DNA of 64,000 nucleotides. It comes from Labilithrix sp. GTDB lineage: Bacteria; Myxococcota_A; Polyangia; Polyangiales; Polyangiaceae. Positions 27,756-38,600 of this stretch are shown one piece after another. Both the position numbers and the translations under genes were made by a program. Where the stretch lies: positions 45,942-109,941 of the forward strand of contig JAHBWF010000006.1 in assembly GCA_019637105.1 (NCBI GenBank), given 5' to 3'. Under the pieces are notes generated by a model. The model was not told the origin of the DNA. It made no database searches and saw nothing but the letters and a program-made list of their open reading frames with translations. Every line of letters begins with the position of its first letter. The stretch's first letter is position 1.

Positions 27756-29042
27756 TCACATGTGGGCGATGATGTTGTCACCGAACTCGCTGCACTTCAC
27801 CTCGGTCGCGCCCTCCGTCAGGCGGGCGAAGTCGTAGGTGACCTTCTTGCTCGCGATGGCGCCGTCCATGCCCTTGATGATGAGGTCGGCCGCCTCGGTC
27901 CAGCCCAGGTGGCGGAGCATCATCTCGCCGGAGAGCACGACGCTGCCCGGGTTGACCTTGTCGAGATCGGCGTACTTCGGCGCGGTGCCGTGCGTCGCCT
28001 CGAAGATGGCGTGGCCCGTGACGTAGTTGATGTTGCCGCCCGGCGCGATGCCGATGCCGCCGACCTGAGCGGCGAGCGCGTCGGAGAGGTAGTCGCCGTT
28101 GAGGTTCAGGGTCGCGATGACGTCGAACTCCTTGGCGCGCGTGAGCACCTGCTGGAGCGTGATGTCCGCGATCGCGTCCTTGATGAGGATCTTGCCCTTC
28201 GCGAGCTCCGCCTTCTGCTCGGCGTTCGCGGCCTCCTCGCCCTTGGCCTCCTTGGTCTTCTCCCACTGGCCCCAGGTGTAGACCTGCTCGCCGAACTCCT
28301 TCTCCGCGAGCGCGTAGCCCCACTTCATGAAGGCACCCTCGGTGAACTTCATGATGTTGCCCTTGTGGACGAAGGTGACGCTCTTGCGCTTGTTCTTCAC
28401 CGCGTAGTCGATCGCGGCGCGGACCAGGCGCTCGGTGCCCTCGCTGCTGACCGGCTTGAGGCCGAGGCCCGCGGTCCCGGGGAAGCGGATTTTCTTGAAG
28501 TCCTTGGGGAACTCTTTCTCGATGAAGCCGAGGACCTTCTGGACCTCGGGCGACTTCGCCTCCCACTCGATGCCCGCGTAGATGTCCTCGGTGTTCTCAC
28601 GGAAGATCACCATGTCGACGTCGCCGGGGCGCTTGACCGGGCTCGGCACGCCGTGGAACCACCGGACCGGACGGAGGCAGACGTAGAGGTCGAGGAGCTG
28701 GCGGAGCGCGACGTTCAGCGAGCGGATGCCCCCGCCGATCGGCGTGGTGAGCGGGCCCTTGATGCCGACGAGGTACTTCTTGAAGTCCTCGATCGTCTGA
28801 TCGGGCAGCCAGTTGTTCGTCTGCTTGAAGGCCTTCTCGCCCGCGAGCACCTCGTGCCAGGCGATCTTCTTCTTTCCGCCGTACGCCTTCTCGACCGCGG
28901 CGTCGAAGACGCGCACGCTCGCGCGCCAGATGTCTCGTCCCGTCCCGTCGCCCTCGATGAACGGAATGATCGGGTTGTCCGGGACCTGGAGCTTGTTGCC
29001 CTGTCCCATCGTGATCGGCTGGCCATTCGGAGCGGCGGACAT
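27756..29042 (-). CDS. icd: NADP-dependent isocitrate dehydrogenase
   Basis: Predicted 428 residues; converts isocitrate to 2-oxoglutarate with CO2 release. The Escherichia-type family features are clear: [54 protein letters not shown], the [16 protein letters not shown] segment with the conserved lysine, and the NADP-binding end [20 protein letters not shown]. The ATG at 29042 (MSAAPNG) was chosen over 29075 because a GGAGG site lies six bases upstream. The regulatory serine loop seems conserved but no icd kinase is in the window. Confidence 0.95.
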   Translation of the reverse strand: MSAAPNGQPITMGQGNKLQVPDNPIIPFIEGDGTGRDIWRASVRVFDAAVEKAYGGKKKIAWHEVLAGEKAFKQTNNWLPDQTIEDFKKYLVGIKGPLTTPIGGGIRSLNVALRQLLDLYVCLRPVRWFHGVPSPVKRPGDVDMVIFRENTEDIYAGIEWEAKSPEVQKVLGFIEKEFPKDFKKIRFPGTAGLGLKPVSSEGTERLVRAAIDYAVKNKRKSVTFVHKGNIMKFTEGAFMKWGYALAEKEFGEQVYTWGQWEKTKEAKGEEAANAEQKAELAKGKILIKDAIADITLQQVLTRAKEFDVIATLNLNGDYLSDALAAQVGGIGIAPGGNINYVTGHAIFEATHGTAPKYADLDKVNPGSVVLSGEMMLRHLGWTEAADLIIKGMDGAIASKKVTYDFARLTEGATEVKCSEFGDNIIAHM

Positions 29043-29332
29043 GATCGACCTCCGGGTCGTGACCTCAGGCTTCATGCCTCAGGTTTCGGTTGAAGTGTGT
29101 TGGGGCCAAGGAGCTACCACGGCTGCCGCGCGGCGCGAAAGAGGAGGCGCTCGGCCACGCCGCGATTTTCCGCGCCGGGCGCCCGCGATCCTCCACGGCT
29201 CGCGCGCGCGACGGCGGGCGGCGCGATCGCGGAGCGAGGAAGGACGACGGCGCGGGCGAGGACGACGGTGAGCGCGGGCGACGGCTGCGCGGGCGACGGC
29301 TGCGCGGGCGACGGCGTGCGCGACGCCTCGGA
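29043..29332. other. Intergenic stretch with short tandem repeat
   Basis: No gene seen. It contains three tandem copies of a 15-base unit (tgcgcgggcgacggc) at about 29284-29330 right at the end of the PEGA-type gene, and an AG-rich tract (ggagcgaggaaggacgacgg). Promoter of icd must lie in its first part. Confidence 0.4.
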
Positions 29333-30850
29333 TCAGTCGAGCGCGAGCTCGCCGCCGCACGGCAGGTTGCGCGCGCGCGCGCGACCTCGCGAGCCGATCT
29401 GGATCTTGTGCTTGCCGCACGCGACCGTGATGGGCTCGGCGCCCTCGCCGACGACGCGGCCGTCGACGAAGACGCGATGTCCCTTCGCGTAGCTCGGGAG
29501 GATCACGCGCGTCATCGTCGGCGCGACCTCTTCCGTGGCGGGGGCCACCGGCGCGGGGGCCGCCGGCGGGAGCGCGTCCGGTGAGACGGTCGGCATCGCA
29601 CGCGTCGCGGGCGGCTCGGCCGCGTTCGGCGTGGCGGCGCCATCAGCGGCCGGTGCCGCGGACGCGTTCGTCGTGGCGGCGCCATCAGCGGCCGGTGCCG
29701 CGGGCGCGCTCGTCATGACGGCGCCGTCGACGGCCGATGCCGCGGACGCGCTCGTCGTGGCGCCATCGACGGCCGGTGCCGCGGGCGCGTTCGTCGTGGC
29801 GCCATCGACGGCCGGTGCCGTGGACGCGGCCTCGTCGGCCGACTTGCCGCCGAGCAGGCGCTCGGAGACGGCCGCGCGACCACGCGCGAGCTGGTCGGGG
29901 AAGACGGCGACGCCCCCGACGACGAGGCCGGAGACGAGCGCTGCGGCGAACAACGCGAGGGCGACGCCGAGCCCGGACGCGCGATCGCCACGCGGGATGC
30001 GCGAGAGCTGCATCGTCGGATCCGCGGCGCCACGCGACGCGAGCCCGAGCGACGTCGACATCGCGACCGGAGCCAGGCTGGGCGTCGTCTCGATCTGCGC
30101 GCGGCGCACGACGACGCCCGGAACCGACGGCGTGCTCGAACGATGCGGCAGCGGCACCTCGCTCGAGGGCGTCGGACGCGCGACGGGGGCCGCGACCATC
30201 GCCTGCGTTCGTTGCGGCTCGAGCGGCGGCGCCGGGGCGTGAGACGGCGTCGGCGGGCGCTCGAGCGGCGGCGCCGAGGCGTGAGACGGCGTCGGCGGGC
30301 GCTCCAGCACCCGCGCGAGGGAGGCGACGGCAAACACCTCGGCGCTCTGCCGCGGACGCGAAGACGGCGCGAGCGAGGACGGCGGCGCCTGCGAGGGCCG
30401 GGGGACCGGCGGCGGAGTCGTCACCTTCACCGCACGCATCGGCGGCGGGGTCGGGATCGGCAACGGACGCGACGCCGGAGCGGCGACAGGGAACGACGAG
30501 GACGAGCACGAACGCGCGGGGAGGCTCGGCGGCGGGAGCCTCGAGCGAGGCGGCTGCGACGCGTGCGAGTCGTGCGACGGGAACGGTGGCCGCGTCCGGA
30601 CCGACGGCGGAGCCACATGCGGCTCCGCGTAGGTCTCGAGGAGGATGTCCTGCGCTTCGACCTCGTCCGTGATCGGGGGGAGCGGATCGGCAGCGCGGAA
30701 GCTCTTCAGCCGTTGCGACGACGACGGACGACGGACCATCCGGACGGGCGGCCGCTCGAGCGTCTCGGCGGCCTCATCGTCGACAGGCTCGACAGGTTCG
30801 GTCGACAGCCGGAACTGCGGAAGGGCTCGGTGGTCAGCCCTTTCCATCAT
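29333..30850 (-). CDS. Proline-rich single-pass membrane protein with PEGA-like C-terminus
   Basis: Predicted 505 residues from the ATG pair at 30847-30850 (an AGAGGG site is adjacent); an upstream start at 30934 is possible. The N-terminal 300 residues are Pro/Ser-rich cytoplasmic sequence with repeated PPTPSHA(S/P)APPLE units. One transmembrane helix (VALALFAAALVSGLVVGGVAVF) follows, then five tandem Ala-rich units of the type APAVDGATT, and a C-terminal domain VFVDGRVVGEGAEPITVACG...IQIG...LPCGGE that looks like a PEGA domain with an added CG/CGG pair. The same C-terminal module ends the pseudokinase at 40667-42199. Probably an envelope-spanning protein, function unknown. Confidence 0.6.
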   Translation of the reverse strand: MMERADHRALPQFRLSTEPVEPVDDEAAETLERPPVRMVRRPSSSQRLKSFRAADPLPPITDEVEAQDILLETYAEPHVAPPSVRTRPPFPSHDSHASQPPRSRLPPPSLPARSCSSSSFPVAAPASRPLPIPTPPPMRAVKVTTPPPVPRPSQAPPSSLAPSSRPRQSAEVFAVASLARVLERPPTPSHASAPPLERPPTPSHAPAPPLEPQRTQAMVAAPVARPTPSSEVPLPHRSSTPSVPGVVVRRAQIETTPSLAPVAMSTSLGLASRGAADPTMQLSRIPRGDRASGLGVALALFAAALVSGLVVGGVAVFPDQLARGRAAVSERLLGGKSADEAASTAPAVDGATTNAPAAPAVDGATTSASAASAVDGAVMTSAPAAPAADGAATTNASAAPAADGAATPNAAEPPATRAMPTVSPDALPPAAPAPVAPATEEVAPTMTRVILPSYAKGHRVFVDGRVVGEGAEPITVACGKHKIQIGSRGRARARNLPCGGELALD

Positions 30851-30984
30851 GCGCCCTCTCGACGTGAATCCGCTGTGGTTGAACATGCGACCTGAACGGT
30901 GGCCCCAGTCTGTCCGATCAAGGCTGAGACGCAAGGCCTCTCTTTGTGAAAATCGCGAGCACTTACGACGCGCGAAACGGGAGC

Positions 30985-31465
30985 GCCCTCCGCACGGAAC
31001 GCAACGTCGGAGTTAAGGCCCTCCGCACGGAACACCGCACGGAACGCAACGTCGGAGTTCGGTGTCTTGGAGCCAGCGCGAGACCACCGAGCCTTCGAGG
31101 CAACTCGGGAGCCTGGCGGGGACAGCAACCGCCGAGCCTTCAAGGCTCCTCGGGAGGTTCCGAACACGACCTCCGAGGCAACGTCGACCTCCGAGGCAAC
31201 GTCGGAAGTCCGAGCTCAGGCCTCCTCGGCCTTTTCGACCACGTCGGGAGGTTCGGCCGGCGTTTCGGAAGGCAACATCGGGAGGTCTGCGTTTGCGTTG
31301 CGTCGGGACGTTTCGCCCGAAGCTCCGTCCGGAAGCTCATCCCGTTCGGCAACGTCGGGAAGGAGCCTCTCGGAGCCTCTCCGCCAAAGCTCAACCATTC
31401 AGTAACGTCGGCCGGCGGACCCACAAAACTCAGCCGTTCGGTAACGTCGGAAGGCGACCCTGACC
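30985..31465 (+). repeat. Cluster of AACGTCGGA repeats (31 kb cluster)
   Basis: Within a gene-free 890-base stretch, AACGTCGGA occurs exactly at 31003, 31048, 31198 and 31443, with single-mismatch copies at 31180, 31351 and 31404. Flanks are partly shared: gcacggaacgc before the first two, ctccgaggc before the next, and cgttcgg before later ones, usually with a following (g/a)agg. All are on the plus strand. Related clusters lie at 40.5 and 46.2 kb, the former beside a REP-associated transposase gene. Read as a family of REP-like units. Confidence 0.65.
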
Positions 31466-31741
31466 CAGACCCTGGAAAGCGATCCGTGGAACGCGATCCC
31501 CGATCCCGATCCGGGAACGAGCTCTCGCACGAAGCTCAGCCGTTCGGTCAGTACTCGTCTTTGGCCCCCCGCACTCACCTCTCGCGCGTTCGCTCGACGA
31601 CGGGCTTCGAAGCGCGTCCCGTGCCCTCAACGCAAGGGCCCTCAACGCAAGGTCGGAGCGCCCCTTCGCCCCTCAACGCAAGGTCGGAGCGCCCCTTCGC
31701 CCTCGGTAATTCCTTTCAAACCCCCTAGAGTACACCCCCGC

Positions 31742-34700
31742 ATGTTCTGGCCCCTTCGCCGCCCTCCCCGCATGGCCGCCTCCTCTTCTAGTAAGGTCAG
31801 CCGCGGCGGCCGCCGGGCGGGAGCTTTCGTGCTCGGCGCGCTCTTCACGGCGAGCGTCCTTCCAGGAGGCTCGGTCGCTCTCGGGCAAGCCCCCAGCGTG
31901 CAAGCGGGCGGCACGACGACGCGAGCCGCCCGCTACACCGGCGAGACGCCCGACGCGACCATCGACGCCCAGAAGAAGCTGGCGATCGCCGCGTCGGACG
32001 ACGCCGAGCGCGTCGCTGCGCTCTCGGTCATCGCCTCCGTCTCGGAGCGCGCCACCGAAGGCGCAGCCCTCCAGGCGACGCGCGACGTGCTCGCCTCGCT
32101 CGCCCCGACGTCCGAGCTCCGCGGCGAAGCCGCCGCCCTCGCGCGCGCCTACGCGCCGACCGAGGGTACGGTCGCCGGCGCCCGCAGCGCCCGCGCCGAA
32201 GCCGGCATCGTCACCGCGCTCTCGGTCCTCGGCCCCTTCCGTGACACCGGCGGCGGGCTCGACGCCCACGACGGTCCCGAGGAGAAGCCGAGCGCCGCCT
32301 CGTTCACCGACCCGAAAGGCGTCTACTCGTGGGGCTCGGTCGAGGTCGCCTGGCGCCAGGTCCCGCCGACGTTCGCGCAAGCGCGCGGCGTCCCGCTCGA
32401 TCTGTTCATCCACCCTCGCAAAGAGAGCTGCAGCTGGATCGCGACGAAGATCACGCTCGACGCCAGGACCCCGCTCGTCGTGCGCCTCGCGGCGGCCGGC
32501 ACGGCGCGCCTGGTGTTCGACGGCGTCGATCTCGACAAGAGCGACGACGTCCACGCGACGATGCGCTTCGACCGACTCGCCGCGAAGGTCGACGCCTCGG
32601 CCGGATCGCACATCGTCGCGGCGAAGATCTGCAGCGGCGCTCTCGACGACTCGGGGCGTGCGCGCCTCCGCGTCACGGACGACAAGAACCAGCCGCTCGA
32701 CGTCAAGGCGAGCGCCGACCTCACGCTCGCGCCGGGACAGAGCATCGCGTGGGGCGCGACGAAGCCGCAGAGGCTCGTCACGCCGCTCATCCGCGCCGCG
32801 AACGGCAGGGGCTCGTCCGCCGCGCTCCTCGCCGCCGCGACCGTCCGAACGCTCGGCGGCGCCGAGGACGAGAAGAGCCCGCGCGCGCCGGGACAGCTCG
32901 ACGCGCTCCTACAGAGGAAGGACCTCGATCCCGATCGCCTCGCGATGGCTGCGTGGATCACGCCGTCCGGCGCGAACAAGAGCGCGCGGCTCTACCAGGC
33001 GCGCGCCGCCGCCGAGAAGGCGGGCGACGCGACGACGAAGGCGTTCGTCGACCGGCGCCTCGTCGACCAGCACCTCGACTCCGAGACGCCCGACTGGGCG
33101 ATCGCGACGCTCCGCGGTGCCAAGATCGACGGCAAGTCCGACGGAGAGGCGCTCTTGCTCTCGACGCGGATCGCGCGCGCCCTCCGCGTCGAGGCGCTCG
33201 CCGTCCGCGCGATGCGCGACATGACGACCGCGTTCAACGCGGGCAAGGACAAACTCCCGCTCGCCGTCCTCTTCGAGCTGGCGTCGGCGGCGCGCGGCGG
33301 CGACGTGAAGACGTGGGTGCTCGCCACGCAGGAGCTCGCGCGGCGCGGCGTCCGTGGAGAGATCCTCGTCGACGCGATGGGCACACGGAGCAGGGCCGAC
33401 GTCGAGGCCGCCGCGAAGGACGCGTTCGCCGGAGGCATGGACGACGCCGACGAGGCGCTGAGCGTCGCGCGCCACGTCGTCGAGGCGGGCGGACACGAGC
33501 TCGCCGCGCAGCTCTACCGCGCGACGTGCGCCTGGGCGCCGAACCGACCGGAGGCGTGGGCCGGGCTCGCGCGCGAGGTCGCGGCCTCGTCGAGCGATCC
33601 GAAGGACAAGGAGCTCGTGCTCGTCGCGCTCCGGCGGGCGCGGGAGCTGTCGCCCGGCGACGCCAAGTACCGCGCGGAGCTCGCGCTCCGTGTCGAGAAG
33701 CCCGCCGCCAAGGGGCCCGAGGGCGAGGCCGAGGCCCGCGACGACGAGCGCTACCTCGCCAAGAGCGAGGTCATCCTCGCCCGCCGCAAGGGCGTACCGG
33801 CGGGCGCGCCCGACGTCGCGGACCGCGAGCTCCACTGGCTCCGCGCCGTCCGCATGCACGCGGACAACCGCGTCTCGCAGCTGATCCACTACGCCCGCGA
33901 GATCGTCATCGCCCCTCGCAACCAGCAGGAGCTCTTCGAAGCGATCCCACCGGAGGGCGATCTCACCGAGATCCTGAAGGCGCGCGTCCACCGGAAGGAC
34001 GGCAGCGTCGCGTTCCCGGTGGAGGAGCACAACGATGGCTCCCGCCCCCGCATCCGCTGGCCCGAGCTCGACCCCGGAGACACCGTGGAGGTGGCGATCC
34101 GCCAGTGGACGAGCACGGCCGTCGGCGGCCGCGGCGACGCCCCCTACTACTTCCTGGACTACGCCGGCTCGCCGGCGAGCCACCCGCTCCTCTACAACGA
34201 GGTGATCGTCGAGACGATGCCGGGGCACCCGCTCTACGTCGACGTCATCCACGACAAACTCGCGCCGTACAAGCGCATCGAGAAGGACGACAAGGAGCGC
34301 GGCGTGCACGTCCTGCAGCTCATCTGGGACAAACCGCTCGTCGTCCCCGAGGAGCCGCTCGCGCCGCACACGTCCGAGATCGCGCCGGTCATCGTCGGCT
34401 CGACCTTCAAGACGTGGGCGGACTTCCGCAAGTGGTACGCGGAGGCGATCCGCGGCTTCACCGAGCCGGACGACGAGGTGCGCCGGATCGCCGCCGAGCT
34501 GACGAAGGGGAAGCGGACGCGCGACGAGAAGCTTCGCGCGTTGTTCGAGTTCGTCGCGGACGACATCCGCTACGTCAACTACGTCTCCGGTGAGTGGTGG
34601 CTGCCGAACCGTCCGCAGCAGCTCCTCGCGCGACGCGAAGGCGACTGCGACGACAAGGCGATCCTCCTCATCACGCTCCTCCGCGCGATCGGCATCGAGG

Positions 34701-35605
34701 CGCAGGAGGTCATGGTGCAGACGCGCCTGACGGGTCAGCCGTCGGTGCTCCTCGCCAAGAACGCCGCCGTGCCGATGTTCGATCACGGGATCGCCTTCCT
34801 CCCCGGCCCGAACGGCGGGCAGTACCTCGACGCGACCAGCCCGCAGTCACGCCTCGGGCCGATCCCGTCGATGGACGCGCGCGCGGTCGCGCTGCGCATG
34901 GACAACGGGCCCGCGGAGATCGTGCAGCTCCCGGCGAGCTCGCCGGACGACCACGGCGCCGACGTGACCTGGCAGCTGTCGATCGCCCCCGACGGCTCGG
35001 GCGAACTGGCCGGCGAGGAGCGCCACTCCGGCGACGGCGCGTTCTGGCTCCGAACGAACCTGTCGCAGGCGGAGGCGCGCGCGCAGTACGTCGAGGACGC
35101 GCTCGTGGCGCCGTGGTTCTCCACCGTGGATCTCGACAAGACGATCGACTTCAGGGGGGACCTCCCGAACGGCCAAGCGCTCGTGAAGTACAAGGCGCGC
35201 TCGCGCGGCATGGCGCGTCGCGAGGGCAAGGACCTGGTCCTGCCGCTGTCGCCGGCGGCGACCTACGGCTCGCAGATCGCGCCGCTCCCGACGCGCACGC
35301 TCCCGGTGCTGCTGCCGTCGTACTTCGCGCCGAGCCACCAGAACCGGACCGTGCGCGCGCTCGCGCCCCCGGGGATGGCGTGGGGTGAGCTCCCGCCGGG
35401 CGGCGACGCGAACGGCGGCGATTTCGGCAAGGCCCACCTCGAGATCACGCGCGACGCGCGCGATCCCCGCGCGCTGGTCATCAAGCGGAGCGTGGTGTTC
35501 AACCAGCACCTCATCCCCGTCGAGAAGTACGGAGCCTGGCGTAGCTGGGTCCAGCAGGTAGACGCGCTGATGCACAAGGAAGTGCGCCTCGTGGAGGCGA
35601 AGTGA
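31742..35605 (+). CDS. Giant exported protein with DUF3857 and transglutaminase-like domains
   Basis: Predicted 1287 residues. N-terminal signal (hydrophobic run GAFVLGALFTASVL ending in VALGQA) indicates export. The first two thirds are helical, TPR-like repeats (for example LVLVALRRARELSPGDAKYRAEL). Residues about 720-880 match DUF3857, and about 900-1030 a transglutaminase fold with the complete triad: Cys969 in REGDCDDKAI, His in MFDHGIAFLP and Asp in YLDATSP. Such proteins are found in outer envelopes of Bacteroidota and Myxococcota and may process or cross-link peptides. The next gene starts inside its stop codon, so the two products are made together. Confidence 0.75.
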   Translation: MFWPLRRPPRMAASSSSKVSRGGRRAGAFVLGALFTASVLPGGSVALGQAPSVQAGGTTTRAARYTGETPDATIDAQKKLAIAASDDAERVAALSVIASVSERATEGAALQATRDVLASLAPTSELRGEAAALARAYAPTEGTVAGARSARAEAGIVTALSVLGPFRDTGGGLDAHDGPEEKPSAASFTDPKGVYSWGSVEVAWRQVPPTFAQARGVPLDLFIHPRKESCSWIATKITLDARTPLVVRLAAAGTARLVFDGVDLDKSDDVHATMRFDRLAAKVDASAGSHIVAAKICSGALDDSGRARLRVTDDKNQPLDVKASADLTLAPGQSIAWGATKPQRLVTPLIRAANGRGSSAALLAAATVRTLGGAEDEKSPRAPGQLDALLQRKDLDPDRLAMAAWITPSGANKSARLYQARAAAEKAGDATTKAFVDRRLVDQHLDSETPDWAIATLRGAKIDGKSDGEALLLSTRIARALRVEALAVRAMRDMTTAFNAGKDKLPLAVLFELASAARGGDVKTWVLATQELARRGVRGEILVDAMGTRSRADVEAAAKDAFAGGMDDADEALSVARHVVEAGGHELAAQLYRATCAWAPNRPEAWAGLAREVAASSSDPKDKELVLVALRRARELSPGDAKYRAELALRVEKPAAKGPEGEAEARDDERYLAKSEVILARRKGVPAGAPDVADRELHWLRAVRMHADNRVSQLIHYAREIVIAPRNQQELFEAIPPEGDLTEILKARVHRKDGSVAFPVEEHNDGSRPRIRWPELDPGDTVEVAIRQWTSTAVGGRGDAPYYFLDYAGSPASHPLLYNEVIVETMPGHPLYVDVIHDKLAPYKRIEKDDKERGVHVLQLIWDKPLVVPEEPLAPHTSEIAPVIVGSTFKTWADFRKWYAEAIRGFTEPDDEVRRIAAELTKGKRTRDEKLRALFEFVADDIRYVNYVSGEWWLPNRPQQLLARREGDCDDKAILLITLLRAIGIEAQEVMVQTRLTGQPSVLLAKNAAVPMFDHGIAFLPGPNGGQYLDATSPQSRLGPIPSMDARAVALRMDNGPAEIVQLPASSPDDHGADVTWQLSIAPDGSGELAGEERHSGDGAFWLRTNLSQAEARAQYVEDALVAPWFSTVDLDKTIDFRGDLPNGQALVKYKARSRGMARREGKDLVLPLSPAATYGSQIAPLPTRTLPVLLPSYFAPSHQNRTVRALAPPGMAWGELPPGGDANGGDFGKAHLEITRDARDPRALVIKRSVVFNQHLIPVEKYGAWRSWVQQVDALMHKEVRLVEAK

Positions 35606-38600
35606 TGACGACGCTCGGTATGAAGCGCGCCCTCGCGCCGGCGACGCTCGGCTTGCTCGTGACGGCCGCAGCGTGCGGCGGCCACAAAGAGGTCAACGCA
35701 CCTCGGGGGCTCGGGGACCTGTCGACGCCGCTCGTCGCGGCGTTCCGCGAAGAGGCGGTCGGCGACTCGGTCAAGGCCGTCGATCTCTACACGAAGGCGC
35801 TCGCGGCGGCGGCGGCGTCGCCGGACAACCCGTCGAGCGTGACGATCGCGATGGCTTCGCTCGACGCGCTCGTGCACCACGACTTCACTGCCTTCTCCGA
35901 GGCCACGTCGTCGAGCTCGCTCGCCGACCGCGTCGACCCGTCCTCGCTGCGAAAGAGCGGCGGCACGATCGACGAGCGGCTCGCGAAGATCGCGAAGGAC
36001 GCCGGAGGGCCCTTCGTGCCGTCGCTCGTGGCGAACGCGCGGCTCGCGCTGGCCGAGCGCCGCGGGGACGCGAAGGCCGCGGCGGAGCAGCGGGCGCTCT
36101 CGGGGTGCGCCCGCGAGGCCGCCGTGGTCGGGCCGGTCGCGTGGATGAACGTGAGCGGCGCGCGCGAGTCGTCGCGGCTCGGCGAGCCGGGCGCGCCGAT
36201 GCCGAGCGAGGTGCCGGGCCCCGGGCCGTTCAAGCCGCGGCTCGTGCCCATGAAGGTGGCGGCGTTCGGGTGCCGGCTGCCCCTCTACGCCGAGACGAGC
36301 GCGACGGGCGTGCGCGAGGTCGTGGTCGACGTCGACGTCCCGAAGGGCGGGTGGATCGGCGTCGGGCTTCGCTCTTCGGCGGCGGCGGTGATGCGCGTCG
36401 GTGGGCAGGTCGCGATCGAGCGCGCGCACTCGGCCGGCCCCCGCGCCGTCCCGCGCTTCGCGCGGGTGGAGACGTCGGCGGGGGTCCTCCGACTCGTGGT
36501 TCGCGTGGGGATGGATCAGGACTTTTCTTCCGTCGAGGTCGGCGCGTGGGACGCCGACGGCAAGCCGCTGCGCGCGCGGGCTCCGGCGCCGGGCGCGACG
36601 GCCGGCGCCGCGGCGAAGCAGAGCGTCCCGGTCGCACCTCCGGATCCGCGGAGCGATCCGGAGCGGGTCGCGGTCGCCCTCGGAGCGCTCGCCGCGAACG
36701 ACGCACGGCTCGCGGAGAACCTCCTGTCGCCGCAGGTCGCGCGCGCCGACGCGCCGCCGGACTTGCTGCTCGTGTACGCGCGCGCGGTCCGCAGCGCGCG
36801 CGATCTGCCCGTGGTCAAGGCGCACGAGCGCGCGCGCTCCGCCTACGATCGGGTGCTCGAGGCGTGGCCCGCGTCCTGGGAAGCGGCGATCGAGCACGCG
36901 GTCCTCGCGGGCGCGCGGCGCGGACGCGCGGAGGCGCACATCGCGGCGCTCGCCGATCTCGACGCGACGCGCGCGAAGGTCACGTCGTCTCAGCCGGCGC
37001 TGCTCGACGCGTTCGAGGCGCAGACAGCCGGACGCGAGCGGCTCTACGACCGCGCGCGCGTGGCGTTCGCGCGCATCAAGTCTACCGCGGCGTCGCCGCT
37101 CGCGAACACGTCGCTCCTGACGGAGACGGATCGCGTCGTGTTCGAGCGGATGGGTCGCGATCTCGTGGCCTTCGATTGCGGCGCCGGCGTGGCGGACCGC
37201 ACGAGCCTGGCCTGTCATCACGCGCTCGCCGCGGCGGGAGATCGTGAGGGCGCCGAGCGGGAGCTCGAGCGCCTGCGCGCGCTGGCGGGGACGCCTCAGT
37301 TGTATTTGTCGCTCTCGTCGCGGAGCGCGATCGAGGCGGGCGATCTCGGCCGGGCGCGGAAGATCCTCGAGGCGATGAACCCGGGCGACCGTCCGCTCTC
37401 GTCGGTGTACGCGGCCAAGGGCAAGTCGGCGGTCCCCGAGCTCCTGCGCCTCGCGACGACGGCGCGGGACGCCCCGGCGGCGCTGCCGCCCCTCTTGCGT
37501 GACGCGGGGGACGATCCCCTCGCCCCGTTCGCCGGAGTGGCCGAACGGGTGGTCCACGATCCTAACGTCGGTCCGCTGCTCGCGAACGCGGCGACGGCGA
37601 TCCTCGCGCATCGCGAGCGGTACGACGTGGAGCCGTCGGGGCTCGTTCACTTCACGATGCTCGACGTCCGCCGCGTGATGGGCACCACCGACGTCGAAGC
37701 CAACGCCCAAGCCGCCGCACCGACGTTGTTTGGACGGGACACGATACGCGTCCTAAGGCGTCGAATTTTCAAGAAAGATGGGCGAATTGTCCTCCCGGAC
37801 AGGACGCCGAACGCGGCCCAGTCGCACGCCGATCTGTCTCAGCTCGAGGCGGGCGACGCGGTGGAGGCGATCTACGAGGGGTGGGGCGTCCCGAACGAGA
37901 CAGGTAACGTCGGGATCGATACACCGGACCTTCTTCCCGAGCGGACCGCCGTCCGTGACGCCAGCATCGAGCTCGCGCTCCCACCGGGCCTCAGGGGCTC
38001 GATGTGGAGCCACCCCCTCCTCGGTAAACCGACGGAGCGGACCGAACCGGCTTCGGGCACCGCGAGCGCCAAGCGTGTCCTCACGTGGCACGTGAAGGAT
38101 CGCGCCGTGCGCCGCCTCGAGCCCGGCGTCCCGAAGATGGATCGTAACGTCGGAGTAAGTTTTTCGACGTCATCTTGGGATGATGTCGCTCGTGCGCTCC
38201 GCGAGACGCTCGCAGCGCTCGAATCCGACAGCCCCGAGGTCACGAACTGGGCGCGCGAGGCGTCGGCTGGAAAGCCCATCTCACGTGAGCTCGTGGACCG
38301 AATCGTCGTGGCCTCAGGTCAGGCGATCAAAGAGGCGTCCGGCATCGTCCTCTCGGACGTCGATCTCGGACGCGCGGGCGGCCAGGGTATGACCGCGCGC
38401 GGCATGCTCGCGACCCATGAAGGTAGCCGCACCTGGCTCGTAGTTCAGGCCCTCCGCGAGCTCGGAATTCACACCGACGTTGCCGTCGCCGAGAACGATC
38501 CGTTCTCCGACAGCCCCTCGTTCCCGCCCCACTTCGGCCGCTTCATGCACCCTCTCGCGATCGCGCATCTACCCGATCCCTCGAATCCGGGTGCCATGAC

